64,000 bases of DNA from Vibrio pelagius (GTDB lineage Bacteria > Pseudomonadota > Gammaproteobacteria > Enterobacterales > Vibrionaceae): contig NZ_AP025503.1 in the NCBI RefSeq assembly GCF_024347575.1, positions 434,001 through 498,000 on the forward strand, given 5' to 3'. Shown here piece by piece: positions 8,871 to 18,198 of the stretch. The notes beneath the pieces are model-generated. The model made no database searches. It was given only the letters and a program-made list of their open reading frames with translations, and had not been told where the DNA came from. Position numbers and translations under genes: made by a program. The stretch's first letter is position 1. Every line of letters begins with the position of its first letter.

Positions 8871-8898
8871 AAAAAAGAGGGCCGAAGCCCTCTTTTTT
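8871..8898 (-). terminator. Intrinsic terminator of pykF
   Basis: AAAAAAGAGGGC-cgaa-GCCCTCTTTTTT: a 12-bp symmetric hairpin with T-runs on both strands, 29 bases past the pykF stop. Confidence 0.9.
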
Positions 8899-8926
8899 AT
8901 CTAACTGATGATTAAACTCTTCAGTC

Positions 8927-10339
8927 TTATAGAACGTGTACAGAAGCTGTATTTGTAGTGCCTGAAGCAACTAGAGCACCAGAAACCATAACTACGATGT
9001 CGCCTTTGCTACCGAACTCAGCGTTAAGAGCGTACTCTTTACCCATCTGGTAGAACGCATCTGTGCTGTCGATAGAATCAACAAGAACTGGGCGAACACC
9101 TTTAGTAAGAACAAGTTGTGCAGCTGTCTTCTTGTTTGTTGTTAGAGCGATGATGTTTGCAGTTGGGAAGTACTTACGTACAGAACGTGCAGACTTACCA
9201 CCTTCAGTAGCAACGATGATTAGTGGAGCCGCTAGCTTCTCAGCTGTGTCTACCGCGCCTTTACATACTGCTTCAGTGATGCGTAGACGTGGGCTGTCTA
9301 GACGAGAACCTAGTTCAGCTTTAAGAGCGCTGTCAGTGCGATTCGCGATTTGAGCCATGATAGTTACCGCTTCAACTGGGTACTTACCTTTCGCCGTTTC
9401 ACCAGAAAGCATTACAGCATCAGTACCGTCCATGATTGCGTTCGCAACGTCACCCGCTTCTGCACGAGTTGGACGTGGGTTGTTGATCATAGAATCAAGC
9501 ATTTGAGTTGCAGTGATAACCATCTTACGTGCACGGTTACACTTCTCGATCATCATCTTCTGAGCGAAGATTACTTCTTCAGCTGGGATTTCAACACCTA
9601 GGTCACCACGAGCAACCATGATACCGTCAGAAAGCTCTAGGATTTCGTCGAAGTTATCAACACCTTCTTGGTTCTCAATTTTAGAGATGATGTGGATGTC
9701 GCTACCGCCGTTCGCGTCTAGGATCTCACGGATCTCTTTAACGTCAGATGCTTTACGGATGAAAGAAGCAGCTACGAAGTCAACGCCTTGCTCACAACCA
9801 AACTTAAGGTCGTTCTTATCTTTTTCAGATAGAGCTGGAAGTTGAACAGAAACGCCAGGAAGGTTAACACCTTTGTTTTCGCCTAGTGCACCGTTGTTAA
9901 GAACTTTACACTTAACTTCAGTTTCAGTAGTAGAGATAACTTCCATTTCGATTAGGCCGTCATCTACAAGGATTGTGTTACCAACGTTTAGGTCAGCTGC
10001 GAAACCTGCGTAAGTTACTGCTACAGTCTCTTTGTTACCTACAACTGAAGTGTCAGTTGTGAAAGTGAATTCTTGACCAGCTACTAGATCTACGTCGTTG
10101 CCGCCTTCTAGCTTGATAGTACGGATCTCTGGGCCTTTAGTATCAAGAAGGATAGCCAGTTGCTTACCTACTTTGTCCATTACTTCGCGGAAGTTCGCAA
10201 TACGAGTGCCATGCTCTTCGTAGTCACCGTGAGAGAAGTTAAGACGCATAACGTTCATGCCTGCGTTTACTAGTTCAGTTAGCTTCTCTACAGATTCAGT
10301 TTTAGGGCCAATCGTACATACGATTTTGGTCTTTTTCAT
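8927..10339 (-). CDS. pykF: Pyruvate kinase I
   Basis: Converts phosphoenolpyruvate and ADP to pyruvate and ATP, the last step of glycolysis. The 470 residues equal the E. coli PykF length. The N-terminus [16 protein letters not shown] carries the conserved TIGP, followed by MRLNFSHG; the family signature around the catalytic Lys is [10 protein letters not shown], and [10 protein letters not shown] contains metal ligands. The lid (B) domain lies at about 70-170 and the allosteric C domain at about 345-470; the type I enzyme is typically activated by fructose 1,6-bisphosphate. The ATG has a GGAGAG Shine-Dalgarno. It is monocistronic with a 430-base upstream region. Confidence 0.97.
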   Translation of the reverse strand: MKKTKIVCTIGPKTESVEKLTELVNAGMNVMRLNFSHGDYEEHGTRIANFREVMDKVGKQLAILLDTKGPEIRTIKLEGGNDVDLVAGQEFTFTTDTSVVGNKETVAVTYAGFAADLNVGNTILVDDGLIEMEVISTTETEVKCKVLNNGALGENKGVNLPGVSVQLPALSEKDKNDLKFGCEQGVDFVAASFIRKASDVKEIREILDANGGSDIHIISKIENQEGVDNFDEILELSDGIMVARGDLGVEIPAEEVIFAQKMMIEKCNRARKMVITATQMLDSMINNPRPTRAEAGDVANAIMDGTDAVMLSGETAKGKYPVEAVTIMAQIANRTDSALKAELGSRLDSPRLRITEAVCKGAVDTAEKLAAPLIIVATEGGKSARSVRKYFPTANIIALTTNKKTAAQLVLTKGVRPVLVDSIDSTDAFYQMGKEYALNAEFGSKGDIVVMVSGALVASGTTNTASVHVL

Positions 10340-10769
10340 GGAAGGTACTCTCCGGTAAGTTTTGTTACAAATTGAAATTTATCTGTTTTCTGAAGCGGCC
10401 TACCCATTTCGTCAGCATTTTGTGCCTGCTGCGATAATAGAGGGACTTATCAATTGCCCTTCAGAGTTGTAAGTCTTTCATCAATTTTAGTCATTTTATG
10501 ACCAAATGATTTTGATTCAACATCGGTTTTCTGTGACTTGCCCCAATATATCAGGTGAAAGTTGCAGAAAAATAACGGTCATTTTTGTAATTTTTTTTCT
10601 TTTCGGGTGCGGATTCTACCACCGAATGAATTCAATATCACTGCTTAACAATTGTCTTAGGACAAGGTTTTAGCGCTATTTATTAATTTTTTGGATCGAA
10701 ATAAATGGACTAAATGCTTTCGTTGTAACTATAATATCTTTCATATCGAAACTTATGGTTCATTTTTAA
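10340..10769. promoter_or_regulatory. Divergent promoter region between pykF and the DeoR regulator
   Basis: 430 AT-rich bases with no gene. It contains GTCAT-ttt-ATGAC (10490-10502), a short inverted repeat, and near the DeoR gene a cluster of CTTTC / CGAAA words (about 10696-10780). The pykF promoter could not be placed with confidence. Confidence 0.5.
10706..10735 (+). promoter_or_regulatory. Promoter of the DeoR regulator with overlapping CTTTC/CGAAA repeats
   Basis: TGGACT (10706-10711) and a perfect TATAAT (10730-10735) are 18 bases apart. CTTTC occurs at about 10717 and 10737, and CGAAA at about 10697, 10747 and at the start of the coding region. AgaR of the DeoR family is known to bind repeated CTTTC words, so autoregulation is plausible. 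Confidence 0.5.
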
Positions 10770-11540
10770 ATGTCGAAACGAAATACTCAGCTCAGAAGGC
10801 ACGCAATTTCTAATCTAGTTAACGAGAAAGGCGAGGTTAGTGTTGATGAATTGTCCGCTAAGTTTGAAACCTCGGAAGTCACAATTAGAAAGGATTTGGC
10901 CTCTTTAGAGAAAAATGGTCAGCTTTTGCGCCGATATGGCGGTGCTGTTTCATTGCCGAAAGAAGTTGTGAACGATGAGATAGGTAAAAAAGTTTCGACT
11001 CGAAAGATTTCACTGGCAAAAGCCGCGGCTGACCTAATTCGCGACCATAACCGCATTGTGATCGACAGTGGCAGTACTACCGGTGCTCTGATCGAACAGC
11101 TAAACAGTAAGCGTGGCTTGGTGGTGATGACCAACTCGTTGCATGTCGCTAACGCGCTAAATGAACTTGAAAGCGAACCGACTCTGCTAATGACAGGTGG
11201 AACCTGGGATACACATTCAGATTCGTTTCAAGGTCAGGTTGCTGAATCAGTACTGCGCGCTTATGACTTTGACCAACTGTTTATCGGTGCAGATGGCATC
11301 GACCTTGAAAGAGGCACAACAACATTTAATGAGCTTGTTGGACTGAGTAAGGTCATGGCTGAAGTATCTCGCGAAGTTGTGGTGATGGTTGAATCAGAGA
11401 AAGTCGGTCGCAAAATCCCCAATCTTGAGCTGTCTTGGGAGCACATCAATGTCTTGATCACTGATACTGAACTGGCGGAAGAAGCTAAGCAGAGTATCGA
11501 GTCTCAAGGTGTACGTGTGATTCTTACCGAGCCAGTATAG
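10770..11540 (+). CDS. DeoR-family regulator adjacent to glmS (GlmR-like)
   Basis: A 256-residue sugar-phosphate-responsive repressor. The DeoR helix-turn-helix spans about 5-60 (VSVDELSAKFETSEVTIRKD), followed by the R-R-Y-G-G motif of the family. The C-terminal sugar-isomerase-like effector domain (about 75-250) holds the conserved DSGSTTG and the IGADGID segment that bind phosphosugars. It is encoded 108 bases upstream of glmS on the same strand. In pseudomonads a DeoR protein next to glmS (GlmR) controls amino-sugar synthesis, and the position here suggests the same, with glucosamine 6-phosphate a likely effector. Target and effector are inference. CTTTC/CGAAA repeats overlap its own promoter. 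Confidence 0.88.
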   Translation: MSKRNTQLRRHAISNLVNEKGEVSVDELSAKFETSEVTIRKDLASLEKNGQLLRRYGGAVSLPKEVVNDEIGKKVSTRKISLAKAAADLIRDHNRIVIDSGSTTGALIEQLNSKRGLVVMTNSLHVANALNELESEPTLLMTGGTWDTHSDSFQGQVAESVLRAYDFDQLFIGADGIDLERGTTTFNELVGLSKVMAEVSREVVVMVESEKVGRKIPNLELSWEHINVLITDTELAEEAKQSIESQGVRVILTEPV

Positions 11541-11648
11541 AAACCAAATTTTAATTATATGCATTTAACTTCCTATAATAGATCTCTATGAGACATGGCC
11601 TTTGCTTGCTGCCAGATAGGAATAACCAAAAATTGATGGAGTAACATT
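11541..11648 (+). promoter_or_regulatory. glmS promoter and leader
   Basis: A perfect TATAAT at 11574-11579 lacks a good -35 (TTAATT at 11551). A leader of about 65 bases follows before the ATG, with a GATGGAG Shine-Dalgarno. In enterobacteria the glmS leader is the target of the GlmZ small RNA; no GlmZ or GlmY gene is visible here and pairing was not tested. Confidence 0.5.
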
Positions 11649-13481
11649 ATGTGTGGAATTGTTGGTGCAGTAGCACAACGTGACGTAGCAGAAATCCTAG
11701 TAGAGGGCCTACGCCGTCTTGAGTACCGTGGTTATGACTCTGCAGGTGTCGCGGTTGTGGATAGCGAATCCAACCTGACTCGTGTACGTCGCCTAGGTAA
11801 AGTACAAGAGTTGGCTGACGCGGTTGAAGCACAACAGGTAATCGGTGGTACAGGTATCGCTCATACACGTTGGGCAACGCACGGTGAGCCTTCTGAAGCG
11901 AACGCGCACCCACACATGTCTGGTGATATTGCAGTTGTTCACAACGGCATCATCGAAAACCATGAAGAGCTACGCACGCTTCTTCAAGGTCGTGGTTATG
12001 AGTTCACGTCTCAAACAGATACAGAAGTTATTGCTCACCTAGTTGAGTGGGAACTGCGCACGTCTGAGACGCTAGTTGAAGCTCTACAAAAAACAGCGAA
12101 GCAACTTGATGGTGCGTACGGCACAGTAGCGGTTGATCGTAAAGATCCTTCACGCATTGTTGTTGCTCGTTCTGGTAGCCCAATCGTAATCGGCTTTGGT
12201 GTTGGCGAAAACTTCCTAGCATCTGACCAACTAGCACTACTTAGCGTGACACGTCGCTTTATGTACCTAGAAGAGGGCGATGTTGCTGAAGTGACTCGTC
12301 GTGAAGTTAATGTATTTGATGCAAGCGGTGAGCCTGTTGAGCGTGAAATCGTTGAATCTAACGCAGAGCACGATGCGGGTGACAAAGGTAAATACCGTCA
12401 CTTCATGCAGAAAGAGATCTTTGAGCAGCCAACTGCACTGATCAACACAATGGAAGGTCGTATTTCAGATACGGCTGTGATCACTAATGCAATCGGTGTT
12501 AAAGCGGAAGAGATCCTAAGCAAAGTAGAGCACGTTCAGATCATTGCATGTGGTACTTCTTACAACTCAGGTATGGCAGCGCGTTACTGGTTTGAGTCTC
12601 TAGCGGGCGTAAGCTGTGACGTAGAGATCGCTTCTGAGTTCCGTTACCGTGACTTCGTTGTTCGTCCAAACAGCCTGCTTGTGACGCTTTCTCAATCTGG
12701 TGAGACGGCAGACACACTAGCAGCACTTCGTCTTGCTAAAGAGAAAGGCTACATGTCCGCTATGACTATCTGTAACGTTGCGGGCTCTTCACTGGTTCGT
12801 GAATCTGACTTTGCATTCATGACTCGCGCAGGGACAGAGATCGGTGTAGCTTCAACAAAAGCATTTACTACACAACTTGCAGCGATGCTGATGATGGTAA
12901 CGTCAATTGGTCGTCTACAAGGCCGTATCGATGAAGCGAAAGAGACTGAAATCGTTCAAGCACTTCACCAACTGCCTACAGACATCGAGAAAGCACTGGC
13001 GTTTGATAAAGAGATCGAAGCGCTAGCAACTGACTTTGCTGATAAGCACCACACACTATTCCTAGGTCGTGGCGAGTACTACCCAATCGCGATGGAAGCG
13101 TCTCTGAAACTGAAAGAGATCTCTTACATCCACGCTGAAGCATACGCTGCAGGTGAGCTTAAGCACGGCCCTCTGGCTCTGATTGATGCAGACATGCCTG
13201 TAGTGGTTATTGCACCAAGCAACGACCTGCTAGAGAAGCTGAAGTCGAACGTAGAAGAAGTACGTGCACGTGGCGGCCTGCTGTATGTATTCGCGGATGA
13301 AGCAGCTGGCTTTGAAAGCGATGAGAATATGAAGATCATAAAGATGCCTCACGTAAGTGAAGTAACAGCGCCTATCTACTACACGGTTCCAATGCAGCTA
13401 CTGTCTTACCACGTAGCGCTAATCAAAGGTACGGACGTTGACCAACCTCGTAACCTAGCGAAAGCGGTAACGGTAGAGTAA
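11649..13481 (+). CDS. glmS: Glutamine--fructose-6-phosphate aminotransferase (isomerizing)
   Basis: Makes glucosamine 6-phosphate from fructose 6-phosphate and glutamine, the entry step to peptidoglycan and LPS amino sugars. The 610 residues (E. coli 609) begin MCGIVGAV; after Met removal Cys becomes the N-terminal nucleophile of the glutaminase domain (1-240). Two SIS isomerase domains follow (about 285-600), with CGTSYNSG and the S-Q-S-G-E-T-A-D-T phosphate loop. The protein ends in NLAKAVTVE, the usual C-terminal tail that closes the active site. Unlike in E. coli it is not linked to glmU; it follows a DeoR-type regulator. Cytoplasmic. Confidence 0.97.
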   Translation: MCGIVGAVAQRDVAEILVEGLRRLEYRGYDSAGVAVVDSESNLTRVRRLGKVQELADAVEAQQVIGGTGIAHTRWATHGEPSEANAHPHMSGDIAVVHNGIIENHEELRTLLQGRGYEFTSQTDTEVIAHLVEWELRTSETLVEALQKTAKQLDGAYGTVAVDRKDPSRIVVARSGSPIVIGFGVGENFLASDQLALLSVTRRFMYLEEGDVAEVTRREVNVFDASGEPVEREIVESNAEHDAGDKGKYRHFMQKEIFEQPTALINTMEGRISDTAVITNAIGVKAEEILSKVEHVQIIACGTSYNSGMAARYWFESLAGVSCDVEIASEFRYRDFVVRPNSLLVTLSQSGETADTLAALRLAKEKGYMSAMTICNVAGSSLVRESDFAFMTRAGTEIGVASTKAFTTQLAAMLMMVTSIGRLQGRIDEAKETEIVQALHQLPTDIEKALAFDKEIEALATDFADKHHTLFLGRGEYYPIAMEASLKLKEISYIHAEAYAAGELKHGPLALIDADMPVVVIAPSNDLLEKLKSNVEEVRARGGLLYVFADEAAGFESDENMKIIKMPHVSEVTAPIYYTVPMQLLSYHVALIKGTDVDQPRNLAKAVTVE

Positions 13482-13506
13482 GTTAACTTACATCAATAAA
13501 TAGACC

Positions 13507-13533
13507 AAAGCCCATCACGATGATGGGCTTTTT
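13507..13533. terminator. Intrinsic terminator between convergent glmS and TRAP binding protein gene
   Basis: AAAGCCCATCA-cga-TGATGGGCTTTTT hairpin, 25 bases past the glmS stop. The T-run is good on the plus strand and weak on the minus strand. Confidence 0.87.
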
Positions 13534-13555
13534 GTTTTTCGGTATTGAGCTATTG

Positions 13556-14632
13556 TTATTTGTGGTTGAGGTAGGCCTTGGTTGAGATGTTGGTCCACGC
13601 TCGGACTTTCTTTGCGTAATCCGCTTGAGAGTCGATGATTTTCTTCGCCAAAGGATCTTTTGCGGCTTGCTCAGCAAGTAGCTCGTCTGTAGCTGCGCGC
13701 ATCGTTTGTAGTACTTCTGGCGGGAAGTCACGGACTTTAATGTCTGGGTACTCAGACTGCATCGTTGCCCAGCTATTAGCATTCGCATCAAGTGCTTGGG
13801 TATACATATCGAAAGCCGCCACTCGGAAAGACGTTTCTAAAATGAGCTGAAGGTCTTTGGGTAGCTTATCCCAAGTCTTTTTGTTTACTAAGAATTGAGT
13901 CTCTGATCCCGGCTCATGCCAAGCGGTGTAGTAGTAAGGTGCAATCTTTTGAAAGCCCATACGCAGGTCAAAGGCAGGGCCAACCCATTCGAGCGCATCA
14001 ATCGTGCCACGTTCTAGAGAAGTGTAGAGCTCACCCGGTGCAATATTGGTTGGCTTCGCACCAACCTTAGCGAACACTTCGCCAGCAAAGCCTGGGATGC
14101 GCATCTTCAAGCCTTTGAGGTCCTCGATTGAGTTGATTTCTTTCTTAAACCAGCCACCCATTTGAATATCGGAGTTGCCACCTGGGAACGACAGTAGGTT
14201 ATGTGGCGCGTACACCTCTTGCATTAGCTCCATACCACCGCCTTGGTAAAACCATGCGTACTGCTCGGTGGTCATCATGCCAAATGGCATTGAGGAGAAG
14301 TAGAGCGTATTTGGCACCTTACCTTTCCAGTAGTAAGAGCTTGAGTGTCCTAAATCGTATTGTCCCGACTTCACCATATCGAACACGCCAAGCGGTGCTT
14401 TGTGCTTATTGGCTGAGTCGATGCGGATCTGCAGGCGACCGTTAGACATTTCATTGGCTAACTTAGCCATGTTTTTGCTGGCATCACCTAGGATTGGGGT
14501 ATTCGGCCCCCAAGTTTCAGCAAGCTTTAAGCGATACACTTTTTCCGCGGCCTGTGCGGAGAGTGAAACTGTTGCGAGCAGCGCCACTGAGGCTGCTTTG
14601 ATTAGGGGGAGGATTTTGTTTCGAGTCGTCAT
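13556..14632 (-). CDS. TRAP transporter periplasmic solute-binding protein (DctP family), orphan
   Basis: Periplasmic receptor that delivers organic acids to a TRAP membrane permease. I start at the ATG at 14632 (MTTRNKILP...), preceded by GGGA five bases away and giving a normal Sec signal peptide of about 28 residues cut after S-A-Q-A; the frame stays open to 14656, which would add eight residues. The mature part has the DctP fold, with the conserved arginine segment LKGLKMRIPG and a following PGELYTSLERGTIDALEW. This pattern resembles the alpha-keto-acid/mannitol-type receptors (TakP-like, COG4663). No DctQ or DctM membrane subunits lie nearby, so it must serve a permease encoded elsewhere or have another role. 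Confidence 0.88.
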   Translation of the reverse strand: MTTRNKILPLIKAASVALLATVSLSAQAAEKVYRLKLAETWGPNTPILGDASKNMAKLANEMSNGRLQIRIDSANKHKAPLGVFDMVKSGQYDLGHSSSYYWKGKVPNTLYFSSMPFGMMTTEQYAWFYQGGGMELMQEVYAPHNLLSFPGGNSDIQMGGWFKKEINSIEDLKGLKMRIPGFAGEVFAKVGAKPTNIAPGELYTSLERGTIDALEWVGPAFDLRMGFQKIAPYYYTAWHEPGSETQFLVNKKTWDKLPKDLQLILETSFRVAAFDMYTQALDANANSWATMQSEYPDIKVRDFPPEVLQTMRAATDELLAEQAAKDPLAKKIIDSQADYAKKVRAWTNISTKAYLNHK

Positions 14633-14884
14633 GAGGTTCCCATTATCGGCTGTCATTATTATAGGTTTGACTTAGATTCCCGAGTTCTTTCGACAAGGTC
14701 AATTAAGCTGATGTGGTGAGGCGCGAGCGATGACAGCCGTTTCGTTCAAGTTTAGGTTGAGTATTAAGATGTTTGGGGGAGGTATGTCTCTCTTATGCAG
14801 AAAGATATCCTGATAGAAGGTAGGAAGTAGGGAAGATATCGTTATTGCTTAATTGATATACCAATCACAGAACGATAGCCTCAA
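14633..14884. other. Intergenic region upstream of the TRAP receptor gene
   Basis: Presumably holds the minus-strand promoter of the receptor gene. I see only a distant repeat of GATATC and no gene or strong promoter. Confidence 0.4.
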
Positions 14885-14915
14885 CAAATAAGCCAGCACG
14901 TGACATGTTGGCTTA
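14885..14915 (-). terminator. Probable terminator of metY
   Basis: ATAAGCCAGCA-cgtgaca-TGTTGGCTTAT: an 11-bp stem with one G-U pair, followed on the minus strand by a weak T-rich tail (TTGTTG). It lies about 50 bases past the metY stop. Confidence 0.6.
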
Positions 14916-14966
14916 TGGTGTTGTTTGCTATCAGAACATAATGTCGTTTGTTATAGAAACATAGCG

Positions 14967-16235
14967 TTAAGCGTTCAATGCTTGTTCTAGGTCGGCAAGA
15001 ATATCGTCGATATGTTCGATACCAACAGAGAGACGAATCATTTCTGGAGACACACCTGCTTGCTTCTGTTCTTGCTCACTTAACTGACGGTGAGTCGTTG
15101 ACGCTGGGTGACAGGCTAGTGACTTAGCATCACCAATATTAACCAAGCGTTTGAAGATCTGCAGTGCGTCATAGAAGCGAACTCCGGCTTCATAACCATC
15201 CTTGAGGCCAAAAGACAAGATAGCGGAAGGTTTACCTTGCATGTATTTCTCAGCCAGTGGGTAGAACTCAGAGTCTGGCAAACCAGCATAGCTCACCCAG
15301 CTCACTTTGTCGTGCTGCTTGAGATACTCAGCAACCTTGAGGGCGTTCTCAGTGTGACGTTCCATACGCAGTGACAAGGTCTCTAAGCCTTGCATCAGTA
15401 TAAAGGCGTTCATTGGTGAAAGTGCTGAGCCTGTATTGCGCAGCGGTACTGTACGCGCTCGGCCGATAAAGGCTGCTTCACCAAAAGCTTCGGTGTACAC
15501 CACGCCGTGGTAAGAGGGCTCGGGTTGGTTGAATACTGGGAAGCGATCTTTATGCTCGGCCCATGGGAATTTTCCTGAGTCGACAATGACGCCACCTAGA
15601 GTAGTACCGTGGCCGCCAACGTATTTCGTTAATGAATGCACAACAATGTCCGCGCCAAAATCGATAGGCTTGCATAGAACTGGAGTCGCGACTGTGTTAT
15701 CGACAATGACTGGCACACCCTGAGCGTGGGCAAGTTCGGCGACACGCTCAAGGTCGATGATATTACCGGCTGGGTTACCAATACTTTCACAGTAAACCGC
15801 TTTGGTGTTCTCATCGATGAGTTCAGCCAAGCTTTCTGGTTTATCGTCCTTAGCAAAGCGCACTTCAATGCCTTGGTTTGGCAGCATGTGTGCAAACAGA
15901 GTGTATGTACCACCGTATAGTTGAGGCGTGGACACAATGTTATCCCCAATTTGCGCCAAGGTCTGAATCGCATAGTTGATTGCAGCACTACCAGCACTCA
16001 CCACTAAGCCTGCAATACCACCCTCAAGCGCTGCCATTCGTTTTTCCAACACATCATTGGTTGGGTTCATGATACGGGTGTAGATGTTGCCTGGAACTTC
16101 TAGGTTAAAGAGATCAGCGCCATGTTGAGCATCATCGAACTCGTAAGCCACCGTTTGATAGATAGGTGTGGCGACAGATTTGGTTGTCGGGTCAGTTTCG
16201 TAACCAAAGTGAATCGAGAGTGTTTCGTCTTTCAT
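14967..16235 (-). CDS. metY: O-acetylhomoserine sulfhydrylase (PLP enzyme)
   Basis: Makes homocysteine directly from O-acetylhomoserine and sulfide (or methionine from methanethiol) and may also act on O-acetylserine. The 422-residue protein is a Cys/Met-metabolism PLP enzyme. The PLP lysine lies in [13 protein letters not shown] near residue 208; the cofactor phosphate site is S-A-G-S-A-A-I near residue 83. The length and the N-terminus [20 protein letters not shown] are typical of MetY rather than MetB or MetC, which are about 390 residues. It is monocistronic. No MetJ-type AGACGTCT repeat is seen upstream. Confidence 0.93.
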   Translation of the reverse strand: MKDETLSIHFGYETDPTTKSVATPIYQTVAYEFDDAQHGADLFNLEVPGNIYTRIMNPTNDVLEKRMAALEGGIAGLVVSAGSAAINYAIQTLAQIGDNIVSTPQLYGGTYTLFAHMLPNQGIEVRFAKDDKPESLAELIDENTKAVYCESIGNPAGNIIDLERVAELAHAQGVPVIVDNTVATPVLCKPIDFGADIVVHSLTKYVGGHGTTLGGVIVDSGKFPWAEHKDRFPVFNQPEPSYHGVVYTEAFGEAAFIGRARTVPLRNTGSALSPMNAFILMQGLETLSLRMERHTENALKVAEYLKQHDKVSWVSYAGLPDSEFYPLAEKYMQGKPSAILSFGLKDGYEAGVRFYDALQIFKRLVNIGDAKSLACHPASTTHRQLSEQEQKQAGVSPEMIRLSVGIEHIDDILADLEQALNA

Positions 16236-16558
16236 GTGTCTTCCCTGAGCAGTTGATGAAGTTGTGACCTTTCATAGTGCCGCCTTTTAAAACAAAAAAA
16301 CGCAAATCAAGTCACAGGTAAGTGATTGAATACACCGTGCTGTGAAGAAGTATTGAGGAAACCGACTTAAAGATGTGGCAAATAGGGCGAGTAGAATTGG
16401 GAAAAGGGCTGAAAATTATTCAGGCCAGAAAAGCAAAAAGCCAGAGCAGTATAAACTGTTCTGGCTTTGATAAATTGGGTGGTTTCTTGGGACCGAGCGA
16501 TTATAACAGTGAGACTTAACTAATCAGTACAATAGTTTAACTTTGAAACTAAGCTAAG
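16236..16558. other. Intergenic region: metY promoter side and BASS gene terminator
   Basis: 323 bases without a gene. The left part must hold the metY promoter; the right part carries the hairpin at 16438-16468. Confidence 0.5.
16438..16468 (-). terminator. Intrinsic terminator downstream of the BASS transporter gene
   Basis: A 14-bp stem (AAAGCCAGAGCAGT / ACTGTTCTGGCTTT, one G-U) with a 4-nt loop. Reading the minus strand, it is followed by TTGCTTTT. Confidence 0.75.
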
Positions 16559-17491
16559 TTACTGTGTTAAAACCGTTCGCTCCACCTTGGTTTTTTTCGA
16601 CCAATATCCGGCAAGTATCGAACCGCTGATATTGTGCCACACAGAGAAAATGGTACCTGCAATAGCAGCAGTAGGTGCAAAAAATTTCATTGCAAGTGCA
16701 GTTGCAAGGCCAGAATTTTGAAGACCGACTTCGAAAGCAATCGTTCTGCATACACTCTCTTCAAAACCTAACTTCTTAGGTAAGAAATACCCCAGAAATA
16801 ATCCAATTGAATTGTGTATTACTACCGCTAATGCAACAACCGGTCCAACTTCAACTAGCTTCCCTGCATTTAGAGCAACAACAATCGCAATAATTAAAAC
16901 GATTGCAATCATAGAGATAAGCGGTAAAACATCGGAGATTTTATCGAGAGCTGAATTAAAGAGACTGTTTAATACTATGCCAATAATAACTGGTATTAAT
17001 ACAATCTTGATTAGGCTAGTAATCATACCCATAACAGGAATATCAACGGCTTTACCTGCTAATAATTCAACTAGAAGCGGAGTAATCAGCACGCCAAGTA
17101 AGGTACTGATTGCTGTCATTGTTATAGAAAGAGCGACATCTCCTTTTGATAGGAAGCACATAACATTGCTACTTGTGCCGCCAGCAACACAGCCAACAAG
17201 AACTAATCCGACCGTAAGGTCTGCATCAAAATTAAGTGAGATGGCAATCAATAAAGCTACTAGTGGCATAATGGTGAATTGAAGCACAACACCGACTGCT
17301 ACAGCTGAAAATCTATTTAATACATTAGCAAAATCAGAAAGCTTCAGAGTTAACCCCATAGCGAGCATTATTAAGGTTAATAGTGGAACAATAGATGTTT
17401 TTAAACCAATGAATAAATCTGGTTTAAAAAAAGCTGCCGTAGAAAACAAAACAGCCCATATGGGAAAAAGGTTAGTGATTACTCTGAGCAT
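16559..17491 (-). CDS. Bile acid:sodium symporter (BASS) family transporter
   Basis: A polytopic inner-membrane protein of about 310 residues with some nine or ten hydrophobic segments. I take the ATG at 17491 (MLRVITNLFPIWAV), which has GGA six bases upstream and gives the usual BASS length; the frame is open to 17569. The family signature is seen in GCVAGGTSSNVMCFLSKGDV, the crossing-helix region that holds sodium ligands, and again in FEVGLQNSGLATALA. Bacterial relatives (YocS/PanS types) carry organic anions such as keto acids or pantothenate precursors; the substrate here is unknown. The gene is clearly richer in A and T than its neighbours and sits alone beside a tRNA gene, which suggests acquisition. 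Confidence 0.85.
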   Translation of the reverse strand: MLRVITNLFPIWAVLFSTAAFFKPDLFIGLKTSIVPLLTLIMLAMGLTLKLSDFANVLNRFSAVAVGVVLQFTIMPLVALLIAISLNFDADLTVGLVLVGCVAGGTSSNVMCFLSKGDVALSITMTAISTLLGVLITPLLVELLAGKAVDIPVMGMITSLIKIVLIPVIIGIVLNSLFNSALDKISDVLPLISMIAIVLIIAIVVALNAGKLVEVGPVVALAVVIHNSIGLFLGYFLPKKLGFEESVCRTIAFEVGLQNSGLATALAMKFFAPTAAIAGTIFSVWHNISGSILAGYWSKKTKVERTVLTQ

Positions 17492-17913
17492 AACAAATCC
17501 ATTTGCATAAAATTTCATAAAAAAAGCATCATAATCCACCTTATCTGTATTTATCAACACTAGAACCACTCCTAGCGTTGAGATTATCGACTTCAGTATC
17601 CAATGATTAACTGTTGCTTCTCACTCTGTGGTTCACTCTAGAGCGTCACTAACCTAAATCACTTAAGAGATATCAGACCGATTACCACTGAGGGTGAGCG
17701 GTCATCATTGTTTAGTTGCCATCAGGTTCTAATATGGTATTGAGCGGTATTACCTAGTGCAGAATCGTGTTGTACAGATGAGAGAGCCTACTGATGGTTG
17801 ATATTAGCCTGAGATATATTTACGGGTTCTGTGGTGATTAGGTCGAGTTTTTAGTGGTGCTAATGGAATGGTGCTTACAGGAAGTAATCGAAGACCGGAT
17901 ATGGAAAGGACTA
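17492..17913. other. Intergenic region between the BASS gene and the tRNA
   Basis: About 420 bases with no recognisable gene. The minus-strand promoter of the BASS gene should lie in its left part. No copy of the tRNA 3' end was seen, so there is no evidence of an attachment-site duplication. Confidence 0.45.
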
Positions 17914-17953
17914 GAAAAAGATAAAGGCCCATGAATTTCTTCATGAGCCTTAT
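17914..17953 (-). terminator. Terminator of the tRNA-Ile gene
   Basis: On the minus strand AAGGCTCATGAA-gaaa-TTCATGGGCCTT is followed by TATCTTTTT, a few bases past the tRNA 3' end. Confidence 0.85.
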
Positions 17954-17960
17954 CGGAATT

Positions 17961-18036
17961 TGGTGGCCCCTCCCAGATTTGAACTGGGGACCGAACGATT
18001 ATGAGTCGTGCGCTCTAACCACTGAGCTAAGGGGCC
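17961..18036 (-). tRNA. ileX: tRNA-Ile with CAU anticodon (lysidine-modified, reads AUA)
   Basis: A 76-base tRNA with encoded CCA. The acceptor stem GGCCCCT/AGGGGCC and T-stem CCCAG/CTGGG are perfect, and the D-stem is GCTC/GAGC. The anticodon loop CTCATAA has CAU at 18003-18001. Although CAU reads Met as written, the acceptor and body match the minor isoleucine tRNA of E. coli (ileX), whose C34 is changed to lysidine by TilS; they do not match initiator or elongator Met tRNA. The top pair of the anticodon stem (C27-U43) is a mismatch. It stands as a single gene with its own terminator. Confidence 0.9.
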
Positions 18037-18131
18037 GTAGGGCAATGATTATAGGGGATGCAATCAGTGGTGTCTAGCCACTAAAGGGGGCAATTGCGCT
18101 TAGTTCTTAGCCACTTAAATCATATAGATAC

Positions 18132-18163
18132 AAAAAAGGTGAGCTACAGCTCACCTTTCTTCT
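18132..18163 (-). terminator. Intrinsic terminator of rpoD
   Basis: AAAAGGTGAGCT-ac-AGCTCACCTTT stem; on the minus strand it runs into TTTTTTG, 36 bases past the rpoD stop. Confidence 0.88.
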
Positions 18164-18198
18164 TATATGCTTAAAAGCTAGCCAAATCTCGTGAGAGG

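Noticed and set aside
14780..14830. 14-codon ORF after a GGGGGAGGT sequence near 14785
   Set aside because: The purine stretch directly abuts the ATG with no spacing, and the ORF is too short with no supporting context.
17570..18036. Genomic island attachment site at the tRNA-Ile gene
   Set aside because: No integrase gene and no duplicate of the tRNA 3' end were seen within the window.
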